From: JAUZQZ01 sp036985955
GTDB taxonomy: Bacteria; Pseudomonadota; Zetaproteobacteria; Mariprofundales; Mariprofundaceae
DNA length: 6,994 nt
Direction: 5' to 3'
NCBI GenBank assembly: GCA_036985955.1
Contig: BTQQ01000090.1
Coordinates: forward strand, 1-6,994
Shown here: positions 1 to 5,632 of the stretch, in pieces
How positions within the stretch are numbered: position 1 is the first letter of the stretch
Layout: each line of letters begins with the position of its first letter
Notes under the pieces: model-generated
Seen by the model: the letters and a program-made list of their open reading frames with translations, nothing else
Databases searched by the model: none
Told to the model about the DNA's origin: nothing
Position numbers and translations under genes: made by a program

Positions 1-14
1 TTTTGCATTTCAGG

Positions 15-23
15 TGCTACAAT
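15..23 (+). promoter_or_regulatory. Extended -10 promoter element of the tRNA-Ala gene
   Basis: The sequence TGCTACAAT is a TGN extension followed by TACAAT, one base from the TATAAT consensus. The bases after it (ccgccgccgcg) form a GC-rich discriminator, as is typical for stable-RNA promoters under stringent control. Transcription would start near position 30, about 16 bases before the mature tRNA. A -35 box would lie at or beyond the window edge, so it cannot be judged. The assignment rests on motif and position only. Confidence 0.5.
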
Positions 24-45
24 CCGCCGCCGCGAGAAATCGCAT

Positions 46-121
46 GGGGCCGTAGCTCAGTTGGGAGAGCGTTACGTTCGCAATGTAAAGGTCGTCGGTT
101 CGATCCCGTCCGGCTCCACCA
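46..121 (+). tRNA. tRNA-Ala, anticodon CGC
   Basis: A full 76-nt cloverleaf can be drawn. The acceptor stem is GGGGCCG with CGGCTCC (one G-U pair), the D arm is GCTC/GAGC, and the anticodon arm is TTACG-TTCGCAA-TGTAA. The variable loop has five bases, the T loop is TTCGATC, the discriminator is A118, and CCA is encoded at 119-121. Anticodon CGC (loop positions 34-36) reads the alanine codon GCG. The T stem GTCGG/CCGTC has one U-U mismatch at pair 50-64. I recall the same T arm from alphaproteobacterial tRNA-Ala genes, so I do not read it as decay. Many bacteria read all Ala codons with UGC and GGC anticodons alone, so the CGC isoacceptor is a supplementary one. It is transcribed alone as far as the window shows. 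Confidence 0.95.
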
Positions 122-125
122 TATA

Positions 126-159
126 AAACAAGGGGTTACAGTAATGTAATCCCTTGTTT
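126..159. terminator. Bidirectional hairpin terminator between tRNA-Ala and the DUF2971 gene
   Basis: Bases 126-140 pair with 145-159 over 15 bp (one G-U at 135/150) around the loop GTAA, a GNRA tetraloop in RNA. On the minus strand the stem is followed by TTTTATAT, a good U-tract for ending the DUF2971 transcript. On the plus strand the stem itself ends in TTGTTT and is followed by cctctc, a weaker run that could still end the tRNA transcript 5 bases after CCA. Its position between two converging genes supports a shared terminator. Confidence 0.75.
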
Positions 160-230
160 CCTCTCGGATGAGCGTTTTGGTCAAATAACAGGCGGCAAGT
201 GAAAATATGTAACCTGATTCTCTAGGCTCT

Positions 231-1193
231 CTACAGTGATCGGATGATCCGAGGTCGATCGACAGAGTCATTTTCATATCCAAGTTCATTGAGCAAGTCG
301 ACGAGAAAAGTTTTCTGCTCGGAGAAATCCCCCTTCGGGCCTATCCTGATATCTGCCAAAGGAAGGCGTCCCGTATCAGGGTTACGAAAATCCATGAAAA
401 TAAAGTGAATCAATTGATTCTTGCGTTCATAATGTTGCACATGGGGCGCATTTAATGTCCCATCATTCAAATCCAGAATCAATCGCATCTCTCGTTCACT
501 GCTGTAACAAGGGGCCTTTATGAAATCGATAACGACGAACAAGCAGATAACGATTTCCTGTATGATCCGGTCGTGAAGTGCGGTTAAATGATCGGAGCAT
601 TGCGAGACATTGGCGGCAAAAGTCTGCAAATCACGATAACCAACTTCCACTATACGCCATACTAGCTCGCGCTGTTTTTGTGGGTTGTAGATGACCGGAT
701 CGCAGTAGACGTAAGGTTCGCGCTTCTGAACAGCAGGCCTTTGCATTTTTAGCAACCGAAGAAGATCAAACCCGATTGCAAATCCAGTTCCGTGCTCAGC
801 GTAATCCTCCCATTGTCCTTTGTCATCTGGGCTAACTGTAAGGCAGGCGCAATATGCGCTACTCACTTCAGTCGTGTTATCAAGAAATTTATCTAAGTTT
901 TTGAAAACATATGTAACCATATCCCGAAGGACGGGCGGGAGGTCATCTCGTGCACCTAGCACCTCCAACTCTTTGAAGATCAAATTTCTCGCGTAGTCGA
1001 ATTCTCCAGGATCATTCATCCCCATCCTGTATGTTGCTCGAATCCCACCACTTCGTAAAATCCCCTCTAATCCTGAACGGGTTGTGTAATGATAAAAGAT
1101 TCCCGATGCGTCGTCCGGAATGAGAGTGTATTCATCCATTGCCTTTCGGGTGGACAGAGGAAACGACTCCACTATCTCCGGCCAATTGCTCAC
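231..1193 (-). CDS. DUF2971 family protein of unknown function
   Basis: The 320-residue product has no signal peptide or clear membrane span and should be cytoplasmic. It carries the marks of the DUF2971 family in order: FYHYT at residues 33-37, an MNDPGEF motif at 59-65, CLTV then W128-E-D-Y131 and GTGFAIGFD to about residue 143, FIKAP with EREMRL at 224-238, and IRIGPKGD at 282-289. DUF2971 proteins are scattered through bacterial accessory regions, often beside defence or mobile genes, and have no settled biochemical role. The YHYT start and later acidic ERE motif faintly recall the H-Y-E layout of ADP-ribosyltransferases; this is inference only. The start is GTG, chosen because GGAGGG lies 7 bases upstream; the first internal ATG (residue 19) has no comparable site. 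The gene stands alone, converging on a tRNA and divergent from the asmA-like gene, which fits horizontal acquisition. It appears intact. Confidence 0.85.
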   Translation of the reverse strand: MSNWPEIVESFPLSTRKAMDEYTLIPDDASGIFYHYTTRSGLEGILRSGGIRATYRMGMNDPGEFDYARNLIFKELEVLGARDDLPPVLRDMVTYVFKNLDKFLDNTTEVSSAYCACLTVSPDDKGQWEDYAEHGTGFAIGFDLLRLLKMQRPAVQKREPYVYCDPVIYNPQKQRELVWRIVEVGYRDLQTFAANVSQCSDHLTALHDRIIQEIVICLFVVIDFIKAPCYSSEREMRLILDLNDGTLNAPHVQHYERKNQLIHFIFMDFRNPDTGRLPLADIRIGPKGDFSEQKTFLVDLLNELGYENDSVDRPRIIRSL

Positions 1194-1200
1194 CTATCAA

Positions 1201-1206
1201 CCCTCC
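1201..1206 (-). promoter_or_regulatory. Shine-Dalgarno site fixing the GTG start of the DUF2971 gene
   Basis: On the minus strand the bases read GGAGGG, followed by a 7-base spacer and GTG. It is the strongest ribosome binding site in the window and decides the non-ATG start. A possible weak promoter lies farther upstream (TTGCCT at 1261-1256, 16-base spacer, TATGGT at 1239-1234), but its boxes match the consensus at only four of six bases each. Confidence 0.8.
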
Positions 1207-1222
1207 ATATCATTTTCCCTGA

Positions 1223-1414
1223 ACATGCGAAGAACCATATTCCAAACCGGCCAGCAGGCAAAGTAATTCGCTGTGGCAAAAAGAAAACAATACATTAGCA
1301 AACATAGAATCCACGAATCAGGATCTGATTCCTTCTACCCTACGCGTGGATGCGGCTTACGGTGTCGCAACGCATCAATGGCGTCTACACTTGGAGACAG
1401 GGCAAGCATTTTAG
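1223..1414 (+). pseudogene. Possible remnant of a Rieske/NirD-like protein C-terminus
   Basis: One plus-strand frame is open from 1223 to a TAG at 1412-1414. Its last third (about 1334-1411) reads like protein and ends HQWRLHLETGQAF. This resembles the second half of the Rieske motif in NirD and related ferredoxins (CPxHGWxFDLxTGEA). The iron-sulfur Cys is absent (VATH where CPxH is expected). There is no ATG start, and the frame has no support in its first half. If real it is a gene tail left behind when the region was rearranged. The match is short and could be chance. Confidence 0.2.
1309..1351. repeat. Nested inverted repeat upstream of the asmA-like gene
   Basis: The inner part is a perfect 17-base palindrome, GAATCAG-gat-CTGATTC (1315-1331), with 7-bp arms and a 3-base centre. 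A second inverted pair lies outside it: ATCCACG at 1309-1315 and CGTGGAT at 1345-1351, sharing one base with the inner arm and leaving an unpaired 13-14 base stretch on the 3' side. It lies in the divergent intergenic region, 63 bases before the proposed -10 of the asmA-like gene and 122 bases before the DUF2971 start. It could be an operator for a dimeric regulator or a recombination scar. No U-tract follows, so a terminator is unlikely. Confidence 0.45.
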
Positions 1415-1420
1415 TATGAT
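1391..1420 (+). promoter_or_regulatory. Probable sigma-70-type promoter of the asmA-like gene
   Basis: The -10 box TATGAT (1415-1420) matches the consensus at five of six bases and is overlapped by a second candidate, GATAAT (1418-1423). A poor -35 candidate TTGGAG lies at 1391-1396 with an 18-base spacer. Transcription would begin near 1427, giving a 5' leader of about 23 bases. It is the only good -10 in the intergenic region in this orientation. Confidence 0.45.
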
Positions 1421-1438
1421 AATTTGCCAGAGATAGTT

Positions 1439-1444
1439 AGAAGG
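1439..1444 (+). promoter_or_regulatory. Shine-Dalgarno site choosing ATG 1450
   Basis: AGAAGG ends 5 bases before the ATG at 1450. An in-frame GTG at 1444 overlaps this site and has no ribosome binding sequence of its own, so the ATG is preferred. Confidence 0.65.
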
Positions 1445-1449
1445 TGGTT

Positions 1450-2574
1450 ATGAAAAAAGTTATTCGTTACGGACTTATTGCAGTGGGGATCGTGTTACTG
1501 ATTGTTGTAGCTACTCCATTCCTGATTCCATCAGATCAGATTCGCCGAGCCGTTGAAGAGGAGGCAAGCAAAGCTGCAGGTATGCCAGTCAGAATCGAGG
1601 TACTTTCAGTAAGAATCCTCCCTGTTCCATCGCTATCAATTAAAAATCTGACCGTAGAAGATGTGAAGGGCGGCACACCAAAGCTATCTGTTGGCTCCGG
1701 CTCTCTGGCAGTTGAACTTGCCCCTTTGTTTGATGGACGTGCTGAGGTTTCAGGCATTACCTTTAAAAAGATTGTTTTAAGAGTTTCTGAAAAGGCCAAA
1801 GGCAAAAATGTTCACATGGTTCGTATCGACAAAGTAACAGGTGCAATCAAGCTGGCGGATGAGACGCTGACCATGCCGAACTGGAAGGCTAAACTTTATG
1901 GTGGAACTATTGTTCTCAATGCCAAGCTGACGCCACTGGGAGGCAAAAAGCGTACATTGACTGCAAATATCAATGCTGCGGACATTCAAATGCTGCCGTT
2001 AATGAAGGATGCAGCAGGGCAGAATAAGGTTTCGGGAACATTCGGCTCGGCACTGAAAATTTCTGCCAGGGGCGCAGATGAGAAAGCGATGCAACGATCA
2101 CTGAAGGTGGACGGCCCGGTTAATCTGACAAAAGGACAGTTCGAGGGCGTTGGCCTGTCGGGCATTGCTGCCGCTCTGGTGCATGGCAATGTTACAGGTG
2201 CCAGCGGTGCAATTCTGTTTGACACATTCAAGACACAGCTGAAGGTACGCGGTCAGGATATTTATCTGAAAGATATTGTCCTCGATTCATCATCGTTTGA
2301 TGCCAGGGGAAATGTGAGCATTAAAGGCACAGGTAAGCTTGACGGTCAGATCAATACCAGTGGTATGGGAGGCCTCTCCGGCGCGAAATTACTGGTGGGC
2401 GGCACCACGGAGAGTCCCAGAATCTATCCTGCGCCTTCATCACTGATTGGTGGAACGATTGGTGCGACCATTGGCGGTCCGGCAGGGGCGGCGGTCGGTT
2501 CCAAAGTTGGTGGTGCAGCAGGGAATGCGATTGAAAGTATCGGTAGTGGCATCAAAGGACTGTTTTCTAAATAA
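1450..2574 (+). CDS. AsmA-family membrane-anchored envelope protein with glycine-zipper C-terminus
   Basis: The product has 374 residues. Basic residues at the start (MKK, R6) and one hydrophobic segment at about 7-26 make an inner-membrane anchor, followed by IPSDQIRRAVEE, the usual beginning of AsmA proteins. The remainder should lie in the periplasm. The middle is beta-rich, and the AsmA C-terminal pattern appears late: LTKGQFEGVGLSG, an LKDIVLDSSSFDARGNVSI stretch, then GGTTESPRIYP. AsmA relatives (AsmA, YhjG, YicH, TamB) are linked to phospholipid transport to, and homeostasis of, the outer membrane. At 374 residues it is much shorter than E. coli AsmA (about 617), so it belongs to a short subgroup. 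The tail from about 333 to 360 is a glycine-zipper-like run (GGTIGATIGG..AGAAVGSKVGGAAG), unusual for the family and possibly a second membrane-inserting or oligomerising segment. The gene is alone, with its own promoter, and converges on bioA. Confidence 0.8.
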   Translation: MKKVIRYGLIAVGIVLLIVVATPFLIPSDQIRRAVEEEASKAAGMPVRIEVLSVRILPVPSLSIKNLTVEDVKGGTPKLSVGSGSLAVELAPLFDGRAEVSGITFKKIVLRVSEKAKGKNVHMVRIDKVTGAIKLADETLTMPNWKAKLYGGTIVLNAKLTPLGGKKRTLTANINAADIQMLPLMKDAAGQNKVSGTFGSALKISARGADEKAMQRSLKVDGPVNLTKGQFEGVGLSGIAAALVHGNVTGASGAILFDTFKTQLKVRGQDIYLKDIVLDSSSFDARGNVSIKGTGKLDGQINTSGMGGLSGAKLLVGGTTESPRIYPAPSSLIGGTIGATIGGPAGAAVGSKVGGAAGNAIESIGSGIKGLFSK

Positions 2575-2640
2575 GTGATGCCTCTTCCACCGGCACCGGA
2601 TTCAATTACGCGGTCATGTACCCGGCAATTCAGGGGTGAT

Positions 2641-3915
2641 TTATTTTGATATTGCCGCGACCTCGCATATCGCACGCGTCAGACATGACAAATCATCCGG
2701 TGAAATCACATAGGGAGGCATGATATATAGTAACCTGCCAAAGGGACGTATCCATACGCCTTTTTCGACAAATATCGGCTGTACCTGCTTCATATCCACT
2801 GGATTTTTCAATTCGACGACGCCAATCGCCCCCAGTACACGCACATCCGCCACCTGCGGCAAGTTCAGACACGGTGTAAGCTCTTCCTTCAGTTGGGATT
2901 CGATAGCGGTAACCCGTTCCTGCCAAGGTGAATCCAGCAACAACTTGATACTGGCTATCGCTACGGAACATGCCAGCGGATTGGCCATGAATGTCGGCCC
3001 GTGCATCAGTATTGATCCATTTTCATGTACGCCTGCACATACCCGTGCTGTGGTCAGTACCACCGCCAGTGTCATATAGCCACCGGTCAATGCCTTGCCG
3101 ACGCACATGATGTCCGGAGAAATATCCGCATGCTCGCAGGCAAACAGTTTGCCTGTACGGCCAAATCCGGTCGCAATTTCATCAACAATTAGCAGGACGT
3201 CACACTCATCGCACAGCTTGCGTACCTGCCTCAGAAACTCCGGGGCATAGATACGCATGCCGCCCGCACCTTGTACAACGGGTTCAAGGATAACCGCTGC
3301 AATGGTATCCCGATGTTGCTCAATTTTCTGACGGAAATCGGCGATCTGACCATCGTCCCATTCGGCATCCGTACCATTCGCAGGAGCATCGGCAAAGATG
3401 TGCTGTGGCAGCATGTTCGAAAACAGATGGTGCATGCCCGATACGGGATCACAAACGCCCATCGCACCGAAGGTATCACCATGATAACCGTGGCGGATGG
3501 TCAGCAGTTTCGTTTTTTTTCGCACGCCCAGCGCCTGCCAGTACTGCAATGCCATTTTTATCGCAATTTCGACCGAAACTGAGCCGGAATCGGCGAAAAA
3601 CACGTGTTTTATGCCATTTGGAACAATTTTTAGCAGTTTTTCGGCTAGTTTCGCTGCGGGCTTATGTGTCAATCCGCCAAACATGACGTGCGCCATGTCC
3701 TTGACCTGATACTCAATCGCTCTGTTTAATTCGGGTACATTATAACCGTGGATCGCGCACCACCATGAGGCCATGCCATCAATCAGTTCCCGCCCGTCCG
3801 CCAGTCTTAGCCGCACACCGTCAGCACCAATCACTGGCCATGCTTCAGGTGCGTCAGACATGGAGGCATACGGATGCCACACATGCTCGTGATCAAAGGC
3901 TTGCCAATCGGTCAA
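2641..3915 (-). CDS. bioA: Adenosylmethionine-8-amino-7-oxononanoate aminotransferase (biotin synthesis)
   Basis: This cytoplasmic PLP enzyme moves the amino group of S-adenosylmethionine onto KAPA to make DAPA, the step before dethiobiotin synthase. The 424 residues match the usual size (E. coli about 429). Visible landmarks are WHPY at 13-16, W51-W52 in the substrate pocket, GYHG with Y144, VDEIATGFGRTG with the cofactor-binding D245, the PLP lysine K274 in GKALTGGY, HGPTF at 305-309, and R390-P-F-G for the substrate carboxylate. The numbering of D245 and K274 coincides with E. coli BioA. The start is TTG: the next Met (residue 19) would delete the conserved WHPY. That TTG overlaps the TGA stop of holA as TTGA, with only a weak GAAG site upstream, so expression probably depends on translation of holA. 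All catalytic residues are present. No other bio gene is in view. Confidence 0.96.
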   Translation of the reverse strand: MTDWQAFDHEHVWHPYASMSDAPEAWPVIGADGVRLRLADGRELIDGMASWWCAIHGYNVPELNRAIEYQVKDMAHVMFGGLTHKPAAKLAEKLLKIVPNGIKHVFFADSGSVSVEIAIKMALQYWQALGVRKKTKLLTIRHGYHGDTFGAMGVCDPVSGMHHLFSNMLPQHIFADAPANGTDAEWDDGQIADFRQKIEQHRDTIAAVILEPVVQGAGGMRIYAPEFLRQVRKLCDECDVLLIVDEIATGFGRTGKLFACEHADISPDIMCVGKALTGGYMTLAVVLTTARVCAGVHENGSILMHGPTFMANPLACSVAIASIKLLLDSPWQERVTAIESQLKEELTPCLNLPQVADVRVLGAIGVVELKNPVDMKQVQPIFVEKGVWIRPFGRLLYIMPPYVISPDDLSCLTRAICEVAAISK

Positions 3916-4907
3916 AGCGACGTCTTCGTATCCGCACTGAGAAGATTCAGCGTCAAACGCTCCAGAACTACGGGTTTATCTTCAACACTGGCACCCTTCA
4001 ACAGCATTTCAGCCCGGCTTATCTGCCCCATCGCCTGTATCAATTCCCGGGCCTGCCACTGTTTCGCTTCCTGCGGCACACGTGCTCTAGCCTCGCCAAA
4101 TAAACGGGCTTTGGATGATGCTGAGCGGCGATCCTTTTCCACATACCAGGAATACATTAATAATTGTTGTATGCGTGTGGATAACCAACTGAGCGCCTGA
4201 ATCTCGGATACATGTTGATCGCGCAACAGATGCCGCAATATGCCCGGCGCGGTAGCTGAACGCTCGCCCACGGCATTGCAAAAAGCAGTCAGATCGCGCG
4301 GACTGCGCTCCCCCAGCAAATCGCCCACGATCTGTACATCCAGTTCCGCTCCCTCGCCATCATCGTACAGGCGCAAGCGTTCAACCGCCTGTCTCGCTGC
4401 AAGCCGCATCCCCTGCAATTGTCCACTCAGCAACGCCATGGATTCACTGGATAATGTCAGCCCGGCATCCGCTATTAAACCTTCCAGCCAATGCAGGAAC
4501 TGTGTTTCATCCATGCGAGGGAACGTGCACCATGCAATCTGCGGTAATGCAGTCAATCGTTTATGCAATGCCTTTTTGGATTCGATCCCCGGTGCGCAAA
4601 TAACCAACCGCAAGCCCTCGGGAGAATTTGCGGCCAGCTTCACTAATTGCTCCATCTGTTTGGGCCTCGCACTACTTGCGTTGCGCACCAGAGCATGGCA
4701 ACAGCACTCTCCAAATAGCCCCGGAGCAAGATTCTCGTACACGCGGGCCAGTTCATCCACATCCACGCGGACCAGCACCGCATGCTCTGAATCATGTGCC
4801 AGAAGTGCCTCGGCCATCTCGAAAACAGCATCCTCGTCATCTCCCGTCAGGTAATAACAGGCGTGTTCGGGCGGCATAATCCGCGAGGGCGGGAGTTTGA
4901 CCGGCAT
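3912..4907 (-). CDS. holA: DNA polymerase III subunit delta (clamp loader)
   Basis: The product has 331 residues (E. coli delta: 343). Delta is the clamp-loader subunit that opens the beta sliding clamp. It keeps the AAA+ shape but does not bind ATP, in line with the lack of a Walker A motif here. Recognisable parts are the N-terminal MPVKLPPSRI..ACYYLTGDDED, corresponding to the E. coli pattern of a short lead-in followed by AAYLLLGNDP; a LVICAPGIESKKALHKRL segment of delta domain I; and the C-terminal SWLSTRIQQLLM and EMLLKGASVEDKPVVLERLTLNLL helices of the collar domain. The frame stays open 26 codons farther upstream, but that extension is encoded in a repeat element, so the ATG at 4905-4907 is chosen. 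Its ribosome site is weak (AAGAG), and a small hairpin sits just upstream. It lies downstream of lptE, as in many Proteobacteria, and overlaps bioA by the TTGA junction. Confidence 0.9.
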   Translation of the reverse strand: MPVKLPPSRIMPPEHACYYLTGDDEDAVFEMAEALLAHDSEHAVLVRVDVDELARVYENLAPGLFGECCCHALVRNASSARPKQMEQLVKLAANSPEGLRLVICAPGIESKKALHKRLTALPQIAWCTFPRMDETQFLHWLEGLIADAGLTLSSESMALLSGQLQGMRLAARQAVERLRLYDDGEGAELDVQIVGDLLGERSPRDLTAFCNAVGERSATAPGILRHLLRDQHVSEIQALSWLSTRIQQLLMYSWYVEKDRRSASSKARLFGEARARVPQEAKQWQARELIQAMGQISRAEMLLKGASVEDKPVVLERLTLNLLSADTKTSL

Positions 4908-4916
4908 GCTCTTAAC

Positions 4917-4929
4917 CCGGCAAAGCCGG
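4917..4929 (-). promoter_or_regulatory. Short GC hairpin just upstream of the holA start
   Basis: On the minus strand CCGGC-TTT-GCCGG forms a 5-bp GC stem with a 3-base loop, ending 9 bases before the holA ATG. No U-run follows, so it is not a standard terminator. It lies where it could partly occlude or present the weak holA ribosome site. Function is inferred from position only. Confidence 0.3.
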
Positions 4930-4945
4930 AACCAAACAGGGTTGA

Positions 4946-5094
4946 ACCACAAAGACACCAAGGCACAAAGTAAAAGCATATGCATTCATGGTTTCATGAG
5001 CTATCGAGATACCTTCCAGTGAATTCATTCGTATCCGTCCTGATTAGTTTGTCCTGTTTGTCCTATATTCTTCGTGACTTTGTGCCTTTGTGGT
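4946..5094. repeat. 149-bp intergenic element with 25-bp inverted ends built from 8-bp units
   Basis: The left arm (4946-4970) reads ACCACAAAG, ACACCAAG, GCACAAAG. The right arm, read on the minus strand from 5094 to 5070, reads ACCACAAAG, GCACAAAG, TCACGAAG. The arms agree at 21 of 25 positions without gaps, and each is itself three near-copies of an nCACnAAG unit. The 99-bp interior has no gene and includes tandem TTTGTCCTG copies. No flanking target duplication is evident (ggttga on the left, aaaatat on the right). From memory, CACAAAG-type motifs of this sort recur between genes in many environmental bacteria, so a dispersed repeat or miniature non-autonomous element is likely. It splits the otherwise tight leuS-lptE / holA-bioA run and probably folds into a long hairpin in the transcript. 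Confidence 0.65.
5034..5065. repeat. Short tandem 9-bp repeat inside the intergenic element
   Basis: TTTGTCCTG (5048-5056) is followed directly by TTTGTCCTA (5057-5065). A third, diverged copy TCCGTCCTG (5034-5042) lies 5 bases upstream. On the minus strand this reads as repeated CAGGACAAA. It is separate from the CACAAAG units of the inverted arms, so the element combines two repeat types. Confidence 0.55.
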
Positions 5095-5137
5095 AAAATA
5101 TCTTGTGCGTTTTACATAAGATTTCACGGGTAAGCGA

Positions 5138-5632
5138 CTAAAATCCGGATGCCAGCTTTAACCATGCCTCGCGCATCCACTGCCGATCCAGATCCCGGCG
5201 CAATCGGGCTCTGGAGGCCTCAATACTGGTTGGTCCGCCCACGGCATAGACATCGCCCTGCACGGAAATGGTTCCGCTGCTCCAGATACGAACATCTTTA
5301 CGCCAGAGGCTGATGCTTCCGGAACGGGAAAGCCTATAGGTGATGGCAACACCGGAAGCATCAAAGGAAACGGGGTTGAAAGATTCGCTGATCGCGCCCA
5401 GGCGCAATTCCGCATCCGCATTATCCTCGCCCACCACGAATCCCTTCGCATGATCGCTCACATAGTTCCGCCACGCTGGTAGAATATTGCGCGCGGATGC
5501 ATCAGCTCCGGTAACCTTCACGATACTGACATCCTCCGGCACGGAACCACGGCCCTGGCCTGCCAGGCGGTAACCGCAGCCATGAAGCGCAAGCGTCAGA
5601 CAAAGCGCGGTCACAACAACGATACCCCTCAT
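5138..5632 (-). CDS. lptE: LPS-assembly lipoprotein LptE
   Basis: The product has 164 residues, near the short end for LptE (E. coli 193). LptE plugs the LptD beta-barrel in the outer membrane and helps insert lipopolysaccharide. A lipoprotein signal is clear: MRG, a hydrophobic run to about residue 16, and the lipobox LHGC with C19 as the lipidated residue; G20 at +2 does not signal inner-membrane retention. The sequence after the cysteine, CGYRL, is the typical LptE opening (CGFxL). The middle beta strands (VAITYRLSRSGSISLWR) and a C-terminal helix with a basic RARLRRDLDRQW run fit the fold. The ATG overlaps the leuS stop as ATGA, indicating translational coupling. A reading 25 codons longer inside leuS would bury the signal peptide and is not used. 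The next gene, holA, lies 230 bp downstream. Confidence 0.9.
   Translation of the reverse strand: MRGIVVVTALCLTLALHGCGYRLAGQGRGSVPEDVSIVKVTGADASARNILPAWRNYVSDHAKGFVVGEDNADAELRLGAISESFNPVSFDASGVAITYRLSRSGSISLWRKDVRIWSSGTISVQGDVYAVGGPTSIEASRARLRRDLDRQWMREAWLKLASGF

Noticed and set aside
17..289. Minus-strand reading frame of 90 codons across the tRNA
   Set aside because: Its translation includes SRTGSNRRPLHCERNA, the familiar false peptide read from the antisense of tRNA genes, and it runs through the terminator hairpin.
46..1443. Genomic island with att repeats using the tRNA-Ala 3' end
   Set aside because: No second copy of the tRNA 3' sequence appears downstream of the DUF2971 gene within the window, and no integrase is present. 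Acquisition of the single gene remains possible but att sites are not shown.
2623..2657. Inverted repeat CGGCAAT ... ATTGCCG at the asmA-bioA convergence as a terminator
   Set aside because: The arms are only 7 bp with a 21-base loop, the right arm lies inside bioA, and no U-tract follows on either strand. It is probably chance; no convincing terminator was found in this 66-bp gap.
4240..4854. A 204-codon plus-strand frame opposite holA
   Set aside because: It is the antisense of a well-matched holA gene, is low in complexity (Ser, Arg, Ala rich) and has no recognisable domain.
4908..4985. N-terminal extension of HolA beginning at an upstream ATG, giving a hydrophobic lead that resembles a signal peptide
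   Set aside because: The extra codons come from the inverted-repeat element and the CCGGC hairpin, and a cytoplasmic clamp-loader subunit has no signal peptide. The 331-residue form matches the family.
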